NCBI GenBank assembly: GCA_002409975.1
Contig: DHOO01000082.1
Location: 1-13,251 of the forward strand
DNA: 13,251 nucleotides
Direction of reading: 5' to 3'
Origin: Firmicutes bacterium UBA5388
Lineage (GTDB): Bacteria; Bacillota; UBA4882; UBA10575
The notes under the pieces were generated by a model. It was not told the DNA's origin. It searched no databases and saw only the letters and a program-made list of their open reading frames with translations. Each line of letters begins with the position of its first letter. The first letter of the stretch is position 1. The position numbers and the translations under genes were made by a program. Positions 6,333 through 13,014 of the stretch are shown one piece after another.

Positions 6333-6718
6333 TTGTTTACGCTGGCTATCATTAAGAGTCTTTTGCGTGAGAGAGGGATAATTAACTTAAGCTCGTATTT
6401 GACCACAATATATAATGTTTGGCTTTTGTTAGGCTATCAATATATTGTGGTCAAATCATAAATAATTGAATTATACAATTCCTTAGAGTATTTTAAGAAG
6501 GAATTTTAAGCAAGTTGAGCAACTAATGTTACTTTAATTCCGGAAAAAGCAACGCGGTTGTTTCGTAAATGAAAGGAAACTAGAGGAAAATAGCGAATAG
6601 GAACAATGAAGAATAGGAAGCGGGTCTGGAGAGTTTTCGCGCGGTTTTAAATGGGTTGGAGTGAGTGGAGGTTTAGTTCCTGTTCAATTTGGAGAAAGCA
6701 GAGTAGAGGGTGGCAACA
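6333..6718. other. 386-base intergenic region between the PHP gene and tag
   Basis: It contains palindromic element B (6397-6456). A weak promoter-like pair, TTGAAT (6466-6471) and TATTTT (6489-6494) with 17-base spacing, follows it. A small hairpin near 6546-6562 (AAGCAAC, GCG, GTTGTTT) could be a weak terminator. No convincing coding frame or structured RNA family is recognised. The last part is purine-rich and leads to the tag ribosome site. Confidence 0.5.
6397..6456. repeat. palindromic hairpin element B, related to element A
   Basis: ATTTGACCACAATATAT (6397-6413) pairs perfectly over 17 bases with 6440-6456, around a 26-base spacer containing GGCTATCA. The core from CCACAATATATA to TATATTGTGG matches element A closely. 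The outermost stem bases differ between the copies (ATTTGA here, TCACG in A), but in each copy the two arms remain complementary. It starts 65 bases after the PHP gene stop. Confidence 0.85.
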
Positions 6719-7324
6719 ATGAAAAGATGTTCCTGGTGTGGAGATGATGAACTTTATATCAAATACCACGATCGAGAATGGGGTGTCCCTGTTTACGATG
6801 ACCGGAAACATTTTGAGTTTATGGTCCTCGAATCGGCGCAGGCCGGTTTAAGCTGGTTAACTATTTTAAAGAAAAGGGAGGGTTACCGGGAGGCTTATGC
6901 CAACTTTGATCCCAAAGTAGTTGCTGGTTTTTCCGATGAGAAAATCGAAGAACTATTAAAACATAAAGGAATTATTAAGAATGGGAAGAAAATAAAAGCA
7001 TCGGTCAACAATGCGCAGAGATTTATTGAAATCCAAGAAGAATTTGGAAACTTTAGTAATTACCTCTGGAAGTTTGTTGACTATCAACCACTTATTAATT
7101 CGTGGAATAATGAATCCGAAATCCCGGCGCAATCCGACTTATCGGTAGCAGTAAGCAAAGATTTAAAAAAACGCGGTTTTACCTTTCTTGGTCCCATTAT
7201 CGTATACTCTCATTTGCAGGCCACCGGAGTAGTTAATGATCATATCCGAGCTTGTTTTCGTTATCGACAGATTATCAGTTTAGAGAGAAATAGGAACGAT
7301 AAGGTTCCGGCATATGCCGATTAA
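6719..7324 (+). CDS. tag: DNA-3-methyladenine glycosylase I
   Basis: A base-excision repair enzyme that removes 3-methyladenine from alkylated DNA. At 201 residues it matches E. coli Tag closely in length and landmarks. The zinc site C4, H17, H175 and C179 is complete, and E38 in VLESAQAGLSW is the conserved active-site glutamate. YHDREWGVP near 16-24 and VNDHIRACF at 172-180 are family signatures. The ATG at 6719 is chosen because it gives the family's MxRC start and follows AGAGGGTGG by a few bases; an in-frame GTG at 6710 is less likely. It is first in a same-direction run with a PRPP synthetase-like gene and cinA; the next gene begins 53 bases after its stop. Confidence 0.96.
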   Translation: MKRCSWCGDDELYIKYHDREWGVPVYDDRKHFEFMVLESAQAGLSWLTILKKREGYREAYANFDPKVVAGFSDEKIEELLKHKGIIKNGKKIKASVNNAQRFIEIQEEFGNFSNYLWKFVDYQPLINSWNNESEIPAQSDLSVAVSKDLKKRGFTFLGPIIVYSHLQATGVVNDHIRACFRYRQIISLERNRNDKVPAYAD

Positions 7325-7377
7325 GATGATTATTAAGAAAAGTATAATGTGGTAAAAATACAGGTAAGGAGGAGAAG

Positions 7378-8355
7378 ATGATCACTAGCGGGGAAATAAA
7401 AATTTTTGCCGGAAGCACTGGACAAGTCTTTGCCGAACAGATGTGTAAATATCTGGGGATCGACCTAGGAGAGGCAGACACTATTGTCTTTTCCGAAGGG
7501 AATATATTTGTTCGTGTCGGGGAAACAGTACGTAATAAAGATGTTTATTTAGTACAACCAATCGGTCTCAATCCAAACAATGAATTTGTTGAGATTCTCT
7601 TTTGGCTGGATGCTTTTAAAAGAGCCAGCGCGAACTCGGTAACCGCGATTATTCCTTATTTTGGTTATGCCAAGGGCGATAAAAAGGATGAACCTCGTGT
7701 CTCGATTAGAGCAAGGGTGTGCGCTGAGTGTATTGAGTTGGCAGGGGCTGACCGCATAGTAACTATGGATCTGCATAGCCCACAGATTCAAGGTTTTTTT
7801 AAAAAACCTGTCGATCATCTGTTTGCTCTGCCTGTTTTATGCGAATATATTAAAAATTTAAATATTGACGATCTGATGGTGATCTCTCCAGATGCCGGCT
7901 TTACAAAACAAGCCAGAAAATTTGCTTCTTATTTGGGAGTATCAGTAGCGATTGGGGACAAAACAAGAACAGGCCATGATGAAAGGGCGAAGGTCTTAGA
8001 GATTATTGGCGATGTAAGCGGGAAAAACACATTAATTGGAGATGATTTTAGTATTTCCGGGGAAACCCTAATCGATTTGGCAAGGGAACTAAAGAACAGA
8101 GGCGCGCAAAGAATATTTGCTTGTTTAACCCATATTTTACTTAATGAACAAGGAGTGGCCAGAATCGAAGACAGTCCGCTCGAATTCCTGATTGGAACTG
8201 ATACGGTGGTTAATAGTTGTTTGAGAAAGTCAAAAAAAGTCCGAATAGTATCTGTTGCTCCTTTATTTGCAGAAGCGATTGATCGAATTCATAATCGGGA
8301 ATCCGTAAGTCCTTTATTTACAAAAGTTCCGGATAAGGTAATCGATAGTAATTAA
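7378..8355 (+). CDS. prs: ribose-phosphate pyrophosphokinase (PRPP synthetase), divergent form
   Basis: It would make PRPP from ribose 5-phosphate and ATP for nucleotide, NAD, histidine and tryptophan synthesis in the cytoplasm. At 325 residues it has the normal length and two phosphoribosyltransferase-type halves. Conserved features include FSEGNIFVRVGETVR (38-52), IIPYFGYAKGDKK (91-103), MDLHSPQIQGFF (130-141, metal-ligand H133), VISPDAG (168-174) and the K195-x-R197 catalytic pair. Two places differ from classical enzymes: KKDEPRVSIRARV replaces the usual RKxRxREPI-type stretch, and the PRPP loop reads GDDFSISGET (221-230) instead of DDxxDTGGT. It may be a specialised paralogue, with a classical prs elsewhere. 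A strong AAGGAGG precedes the ATG. cinA follows after 70 bases. Confidence 0.85.
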   Translation: MITSGEIKIFAGSTGQVFAEQMCKYLGIDLGEADTIVFSEGNIFVRVGETVRNKDVYLVQPIGLNPNNEFVEILFWLDAFKRASANSVTAIIPYFGYAKGDKKDEPRVSIRARVCAECIELAGADRIVTMDLHSPQIQGFFKKPVDHLFALPVLCEYIKNLNIDDLMVISPDAGFTKQARKFASYLGVSVAIGDKTRTGHDERAKVLEIIGDVSGKNTLIGDDFSISGETLIDLARELKNRGAQRIFACLTHILLNEQGVARIEDSPLEFLIGTDTVVNSCLRKSKKVRIVSVAPLFAEAIDRIHNRESVSPLFTKVPDKVIDSN

Positions 8356-8425
8356 GTTGAGTGTTTTTATGGAAGTAAATTTTAACGCAAGTGACGAATG
8401 AAGTAATGAAGAAGAAGGGATAACA

Positions 8426-9661
8426 ATGCAAGCTGAAATTATTTCTGTTGGTACTGAATTGTTACTGGGTCAAATTCTTGATACGAATGCGGTTTTCCTT
8501 TCTCGGGAATTAGCGAGTTTAGGAATAGGACTTTATCGCCGCAGTACGGTAGGGGACAATCCTCAACGGCTGCGACAGGCAGTAGAGGAAGCCTTAGCCC
8601 GGGCTGAGCTGGTGATTACTAGTGGGGGATTAGGACCGACTGATGATGACTTGACGAAGGAAACTGTTGCTCAAGTGCTTGGTTTATCTTTAATTCCCGA
8701 CCGGCCTTCTTTAGAATGGATTCAAGATTATTTTGCCAAGATGGGAAGAAAAATGACGGAGAATAATTATAAGCAAGCCTTAATTCCGGAAGGAGGAGAG
8801 GCGCTTCCCAATCTTCATGGCACGGCCCCGGGGATTGTGGTTAGGTATAAGGAAAAGTTAATAATCTGTCTTCCCGGTCCTCCACGCGAATTAAAACCCA
8901 TGTTTCATGATTATGTGTCACCAATATTACGAACAGAAAGTAAAGGAGTTATCCTTTCCCGGGTGTTAAAACTTTGTGGTTTAGGAGAGAGCGCTGTAGC
9001 TGAAGAGGTAGCCGATCTATTAGCTAACCAGACTAATCCTACGCTCGCCCCCCTAGCTTCTGAAGGCGAGGTACAGCTGCGTCTTACTGCCCAGGCAAAT
9101 GTAATGGACGAAGCAGTGCGGCTCTTAGATGAGCTGGAAGCTAAGGTACGAGAGAGGTTAGGAGAAGCCATCTTCGCTGTTGATGAAGAAACCCTTGAAC
9201 AAGTGGTGGTAAGGCTTTTAACTCAACGCCGAGAGAGGTTGGCGGTGGCTGAGTCGTGCTCCGGAGGGCTACTTGCTGATAGGATTACGGATGTACCGGG
9301 GGCTTCGGCAGTATTTGACCGCGGAGTTGTTACTTATAGTAACAGGGCTAAGGAGGAGCTTTTAGGGATACCGGCAGCAGTGATTGCCCGGGAAGGGGCG
9401 GTTAGTCCGGAGGTAGCTCACTTGATGGCTCAAGGAGTCAGAAAAAAATCCGCTACCGAGTGGGGAGTGGGGATCACAGGGATTGCCGGTCCCGGAGGCG
9501 GAACAGAAGAAAAACCTGTAGGCCTCGTGTATTTAGCTTTAGAAGGACCGGAGGTAAGTTTGGTGCGAGAACTTCGTTGGCGTGGCGAGCGAAGCTTGAT
9601 TAAGAGACGTACTACTCAGGCGGCTTTAGATTTGCTCCGACGGGAACTACTAAAAAAATAA
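8426..9661 (+). CDS. cinA: CinA: competence/damage-inducible protein with nicotinamide-nucleotide amidase domain
   Basis: A 411-residue, full-length two-domain CinA. The N-terminal half (about 1-170) is the molybdopterin-binding-like (MoCF) domain, with ISVGTELLLGQILDTN near 6-21, TSGGLGPTDDDLT at 65-77 and CLPGPPREL at 148-156; in studied CinA proteins it acts as an ADP-ribose pyrophosphatase. The C-terminal part (about 255-411) is the PncC-type NMN amidase, with AESCSGG at 275-281, the conserved GASAVFDRGVVTYSN near 292-306 and GITGIAGPGGG at 349-359. A modest GAAGGGAT ribosome site precedes the ATG. It is last in the tag-prs-cinA run and is followed 40 bases later by a clear terminator. 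In many Firmicutes cinA neighbours recA or pgsA; neither is here. Confidence 0.96.
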   Translation: MQAEIISVGTELLLGQILDTNAVFLSRELASLGIGLYRRSTVGDNPQRLRQAVEEALARAELVITSGGLGPTDDDLTKETVAQVLGLSLIPDRPSLEWIQDYFAKMGRKMTENNYKQALIPEGGEALPNLHGTAPGIVVRYKEKLIICLPGPPRELKPMFHDYVSPILRTESKGVILSRVLKLCGLGESAVAEEVADLLANQTNPTLAPLASEGEVQLRLTAQANVMDEAVRLLDELEAKVRERLGEAIFAVDEETLEQVVVRLLTQRRERLAVAESCSGGLLADRITDVPGASAVFDRGVVTYSNRAKEELLGIPAAVIAREGAVSPEVAHLMAQGVRKKSATEWGVGITGIAGPGGGTEEKPVGLVYLALEGPEVSLVRELRWRGERSLIKRRTTQAALDLLRRELLKK

Positions 9662-9700
9662 GCTTGTTGAAATATCTGTGATATTATGATACTATACCAT

Positions 9701-9736
9701 AAGCCTTTTGCTAATCAACAGCAAGAGGTTTTTTAG
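9701..9736 (+). terminator. rho-independent terminator after cinA
   Basis: AAGCCTTTTGCT (9701-9712) pairs with AGCAAGAGGTTT over twelve positions, two of them G-T wobbles, around the seven-base loop AATCAAC. The T-run continues to 9734. Confidence 0.85.
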
Positions 9737-9920
9737 TTTAGATCGCGCTCTAGTGACTTGGAAAAAAGCGTTCCAAAGCTTCCAGGGAAAATAAAAAGAA
9801 CTGTAAAAAATATTGAGATAGTGTTATTATATAAAAGGCGACGCCTGTGGGTATAAATAGCAATTCTGTTATTATATTTAATGATAATGACCACTTTTGG
9901 TTTTATCAAATTTAACTAAA

Positions 9921-9948
9921 TTACTTTGTGCTCCGTGAATAATATAAT
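9921..9948 (+). promoter_or_regulatory. likely promoter of the CofE-like gene
   Basis: TTACTT (9921-9926) and a consensus TATAAT (9943-9948) are separated by 16 bases and lie after the cinA terminator. The predicted transcript would have a leader of roughly 55-60 bases before the ATG at 10012. The -35 matches only in part. Confidence 0.5.
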
Positions 9949-10011
9949 GGATTGCGGTGTAAGTTTGGAAGGGAATTTAGTTGAATTACTAGTTTGTAGG
10001 GAGTGAGAAGG

Positions 10012-11199
10012 ATGAGAACAGTAGGCACACAAGTTCGAGGTATTCGGGCCCCCATTATCAAACAAGGTGATGACCTCGTCCAGATTGTGGTCGATTCTCT
10101 TTTACAAGCAGCCAAAAAGGAGGGGTTTATCCTTAATGACCGGGATGTGATTGGGATAACTGAATCTTTAGTGGCTAGAGCGCAAGGAAATTATGTTACG
10201 CTTGAGGTAGTGAGTAAAGATTTAAAGAATAAATTTGGCGCGGAAGAGATTGGTGTTGTCTTTCCGCTGATCAGCAGGAACCGATTCTCTTTGATCTTAA
10301 AGGCTATTGCCCAGAGTTTTCTCCGGGTATATCTTCTTTTAAGTTATCCATCTGATGAAGTAGGGAATTCTTTGATGGATATTGACCGGATGGAGGAGGC
10401 AGGTATCAATCCCTATACCGATTTTCTGACAGAAGAAGATTATCGAAGAATCTTTGGGGAAGAGGTTAAACATCCTTTTACAGGAGTAGATTATGTCCAG
10501 ACCTACAAGGATTTAGGGATAGATGGTAATATTTCTATTTATTTTTCGAATAATCCACGGGATATTTTACGTTTCACCAGAAACGTACTGACTGCTGATA
10601 TTCATTCTCGGGAAAGGACAAAAAGAATTCTTAAAGAAAGCGGCGCCCTGAAGTTATATGGTTTAGATGATATTTGTACGGAAGTGATTGCAGGAAGCGG
10701 TTATAACCGTGACTACGGTTTATTAGGTTCTAATGTGGCGACTGAAGAAAAACTAAAGTTATTTCCTAGGGACGGACAGTTTTATGTGGATGAAATTCAG
10801 AAAAAAATCAAGGAACTAACCGGAAAACAGGTAGAAGTTTTAATTTACGGGGATGGCGCGTTTAAAGATCCGGTGGCTAAAATATGGGAACTGGCAGACC
10901 CAGTGGTCTCACCAGCCTTTACTCCTGGTTTATCAGGGGTTCCCAATGAAATTAAAATAAAATATTTAGCCGATCATCTTCTGGATGAGTTGAGTGGAGA
11001 GGCTGTTGATCAAGGAATTAAAGAATATATCAAAGGAAAAAACTTGGCTGAAGCTGGGGATTCGGCATCGATGGGCACTACTCCGCGACGATTAATTGAT
11101 CTCTTGGGTAGTCTTTGTGACTTAACCAGTGGTAGCGGGGATAAAGGAACGCCAATTGTATTGGTTCAGGGTTATTTTGATAATTTTTCCGCGGAATAG
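10012..11199 (+). CDS. coenzyme F420-0:L-glutamate ligase (CofE)-like family protein, function unassigned
   Basis: A 395-residue cytoplasmic protein of the F420_ligase/CofE-like family, in the long form found in Firmicutes. Recognisable blocks are VRGIRAPIIKQGDDLV (8-23), DVIGITESLVARAQGNYV (45-62), LLSYPSDEVGNSL (109-121), HPFTGVDYVQ (154-163), IYGDGAFKDPVAKIWELADP (278-297) and TTPRRLIDLLGSLCDLTSGS (356-375). True CofE adds glutamate to coenzyme F420 but is usually about 250 residues; no other F420 biosynthesis gene is in view, so the substrate here is unknown. The ATG at 10012 is preferred to the in-frame GTG at 10003, because AGGGAG lies at proper spacing for the ATG. It stands alone, between its own promoter and a terminator six bases after the stop. 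Confidence 0.82.
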   Translation: MRTVGTQVRGIRAPIIKQGDDLVQIVVDSLLQAAKKEGFILNDRDVIGITESLVARAQGNYVTLEVVSKDLKNKFGAEEIGVVFPLISRNRFSLILKAIAQSFLRVYLLLSYPSDEVGNSLMDIDRMEEAGINPYTDFLTEEDYRRIFGEEVKHPFTGVDYVQTYKDLGIDGNISIYFSNNPRDILRFTRNVLTADIHSRERTKRILKESGALKLYGLDDICTEVIAGSGYNRDYGLLGSNVATEEKLKLFPRDGQFYVDEIQKKIKELTGKQVEVLIYGDGAFKDPVAKIWELADPVVSPAFTPGLSGVPNEIKIKYLADHLLDELSGEAVDQGIKEYIKGKNLAEAGDSASMGTTPRRLIDLLGSLCDLTSGSGDKGTPIVLVQGYFDNFSAE

Positions 11200-11204
11200 G
11201 AAAT

Positions 11205-11229
11205 AAAAGGCCGCTGACAGCGGTCTTTT
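11205..11229. terminator. bidirectional rho-independent terminator between convergent genes
   Basis: AAAAGGCCGCT and AGCGGTCTTTT form an eleven-pair stem (one G-T wobble) with a GAC loop. The A-run on one side and T-run on the other let it act on both strands. It begins six bases after the CofE-like stop and lies 35 bases beyond the stop of the oppositely oriented DUF1007 gene. Confidence 0.88.
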
Positions 11230-11264
11230 AGCATGTTTCTTATGTTTTTAAGGATCGCTAATTA

Positions 11265-11840
11265 TTATTCTTCAGTATAGTTAAACTCAAGCTTTACCCC
11301 ATAATAGCTTACAGTAGTTGTTTTTAGATTACGATACTTTTTATGCTTCGTTGATTCATTAATGCCGATTTTATCGGGAAAGGCAATATAAAAAGTTTCG
11401 TCATTAAAAGCAATTGAAAAGTGGTAGCTTTTGTTTTGATGGTCAAACATAAAATTAAGGGGAATAATAAAACTATAAGTAACAATATTGTTTGGCTCTA
11501 TACGTGCTGTAAAATCAGTTACGGTAATCGGTTGCTTTTTCTTGTTAACTTTTAGGACGGTGAAATAGTCAAACTCTTCCGCCCCTTTAAAATAGTCGTT
11601 AAATACTAATTTAATCTCTTTATGATCAAAAATACCGTTATGATCCCGATCGCAGTCATTAATTACGTCCATGCTCCACCATTCATCCCATTCCCATAAA
11701 ACCTTAAGCCCTAAGCGCTTATTGTCTAAATGGACAATAGAAATCGAGGGCTTAATAAAGAGATGTGGATGCGCCTCAGTAGTGTTCTTTAGATTAAAGG
11801 AGCATAGTATTAGTAAAATAATTACCCACTTTCTCCGCAT
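11265..11840 (-). CDS. exported DUF1007-family protein, accessory to a Ni/Co-type transporter
   Basis: A 191-residue secreted or periplasmic protein. The start MRRKWVIILLILCSF is a signal peptide with likely cleavage at TEA-H (after residue 23), giving a mature N-terminus HPHLFIKP, the HPHxFI hallmark of DUF1007. Residues 64-75 (DRDHNGIFDHKE) fit a 12-residue EF-hand loop with D, D, N and E at positions 1, 3, 5 and 12. Family members are found beside, or fused to, NicO/RcnA transporters and are thought to present divalent metal; the exact role is not established. The ATG at 11840 has AGAGG at good spacing. An in-frame GTG at 11885, with its own AGGAAGG, would add 15 residues before the signal peptide. 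It is downstream of the transporter gene and probably in the same transcript. Confidence 0.83.
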   Translation of the reverse strand: MRRKWVIILLILCSFNLKNTTEAHPHLFIKPSISIVHLDNKRLGLKVLWEWDEWWSMDVINDCDRDHNGIFDHKEIKLVFNDYFKGAEEFDYFTVLKVNKKKQPITVTDFTARIEPNNIVTYSFIIPLNFMFDHQNKSYHFSIAFNDETFYIAFPDKIGINESTKHKKYRNLKTTTVSYYGVKLEFNYTEE

Positions 11841-11983
11841 AATAGATCCTCTTTTAAAATCTTTGCTTTTTATAATATACGCCACGTTTTGCACCTTCCT
11901 AATTTAGCGGTTATTTTATTTTCCATCCAGTTTATAAAAATCAAATTCAGCTCGATCTTTATGTAAAGGGTGCGAAATGTGAG

Positions 11984-12799
11984 TTAAAAAACTACTGTTA
12001 AGCTCATTAACAACCCAATACATATGATTAGAATAATTGATAAAAATTCTATCCATCTTGTCATGACGGTGGTTTTGTTTTCCTTAACACTGCTTAGGTT
12101 CTTTTTACATTTTATACTCAAAATCCCTACAGCTACTAATAAGACAAACATACCCAACGAAATTCCGAAAACTGAAAGCAGACCTAATGGTATTATCCCA
12201 TTTGAGACACTGAACAACATAATCATCAATGAGGCCGGACAAGGAATTAAACCGGCCGTGATACCAATAAGATAGATATTATGATTGGTAGATCGTTCTT
12301 CTTCTAACTCTTTGTTTTTGGCAAGCAGTCTCTTGATCAAAAAAAATATTCCGATGATTGTAATCAAAACTCCGTTAGCAAAGATAAAATAACCTTGCAT
12401 TTTGATGCGGAAAAAGCCTTTGATGCCAAGTAATAACGTATTCAGTAATAATGCCAGGATAAGTGCGCTTAAGGTATGAGTAAAAGCAGTAAGACCTGCC
12501 ATTAATACTGCTTTTGCCATGTGATGCCTTTCTTTTAAGAAAAAGGCGAAGATGATGGCTTTGCCATGGCCCGGTCCAGCAGAGTGAATAATTCCGTAAA
12601 GAAAAGAAAGCCCCATAAAGAACACTAGTTTTCTTAAATTCAAATCAGCGGTTAATTCGCGCATTGTTTTATTGATAAAGTTACTTAGATATCTGATAAG
12701 ATTAGTAAATGTTGAGAGGATAGATGAATAGTTAAGACAAACTAAAATCGCGATAATACTTAAAAAAACTAATAAACTTGATAATTTGTATTTTTTCAC
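11984..12799 (-). CDS. NicO/RcnA-family nickel/cobalt transporter
   Basis: An integral membrane transporter of 271 residues with about six to seven hydrophobic segments. Diagnostic motifs are HSAGPGHGK at 72-80, with the metal-pathway histidines, and GLIPCPAS at 183-190. A short charged cytoplasmic loop (about 156-172, KRLLAKNKELEEERS) lacks the histidine-rich stretch of E. coli RcnA, so direction and metal are uncertain. Efflux of Ni/Co is the usual family role, but uptake is possible with the DUF1007 partner. The GTG at 12799 is chosen because GGAG lies eight bases upstream and the protein then begins MKKYKLSSLL, a good membrane N-terminus; an upstream start at 12847 has no ribosome site. 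The DUF1007 gene follows after a 143-base gap. Confidence 0.87.
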   Translation of the reverse strand: MKKYKLSSLLVFLSIIAILVCLNYSSILSTFTNLIRYLSNFINKTMRELTADLNLRKLVFFMGLSFLYGIIHSAGPGHGKAIIFAFFLKERHHMAKAVLMAGLTAFTHTLSALILALLLNTLLLGIKGFFRIKMQGYFIFANGVLITIIGIFFLIKRLLAKNKELEEERSTNHNIYLIGITAGLIPCPASLMIMLFSVSNGIIPLGLLSVFGISLGMFVLLVAVGILSIKCKKNLSSVKENKTTVMTRWIEFLSIILIICIGLLMSLTVVF

Positions 12800-12944
12800 T
12801 TGTATCACTCCAGTATCAGCATCATATCGAAGAGGTCTTTTTTGCAATAAATAGAGTAACTTACGATAAAGACAAAAAATGTATTAGATGTCGGTCTAAA
12901 ATGAATAACTTTGCTTTGACGTTAACGATATTAATCAATTACAT

Positions 12945-12965
12945 ATTATATCAAATTTTTTGATA
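12945..12965 (-). promoter_or_regulatory. promoter with overlapping palindrome upstream of the NicO gene
   Basis: On the minus strand an extended -10, TGATATAAT (TG-N-TATAAT, hexamer at 12950-12945), lies about 146 bases before the NicO start. No strong -35 is present, which an extended -10 can tolerate. The palindrome TATCAAATTTTTTGATA (12949-12965; 7-3-7) overlaps the upstream edge of the -10, a typical place for a repressor site. A metal-responsive regulator is an obvious guess only. The implied leader is about 135-140 bases, with no recognised riboswitch. Confidence 0.5.
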
Positions 12966-13014
12966 AACGAGAAATAAAACTAATCTTGTTACTGGACGGA
13001 GTTTATACGTAAAT

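Larger units (their letters stand above)
9662..10011. other. 350-base intergenic region between cinA and the CofE-like gene
   Basis: It contains the cinA terminator (9701-9736), then A+T-rich sequence with a small palindrome AGGCGACGCCT (9836-9846) just after a TATTAT/TTATAT-rich stretch, and a likely promoter (9921-9948). No coding frame with a ribosome site is seen, and no known RNA family is recognised. Confidence 0.5.

Noticed and set aside
6546..6562. Small hairpin AAGCAAC-GCG-GTTGTTT as terminator of the PHP gene
   Set aside because: The stem is only seven pairs with a wobble and weak T-run, and it is more than 200 bases after the stop. Mentioned only in the gap description.
7791..7809. 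19-base palindrome AGGTTTTTTTAAAAAACCT with T7/A6 runs in the PRPP synthetase gene
   Set aside because: It encodes the conserved GFFKKP stretch of this enzyme group, so protein sequence explains it. No frameshift is needed, since the frame is open on both sides.
12848..12944. NiCo or cobalamin riboswitch in the NicO leader
   Set aside because: I could not find the conserved cores of either class by eye; a covariance-model search would be decisive.
12778..12963. 61-codon plus-strand frame opposite the NicO leader
   Set aside because: It overlaps the NicO start, its promoter and the palindrome on the other strand, with no ribosome site and low-complexity A+T-rich content.
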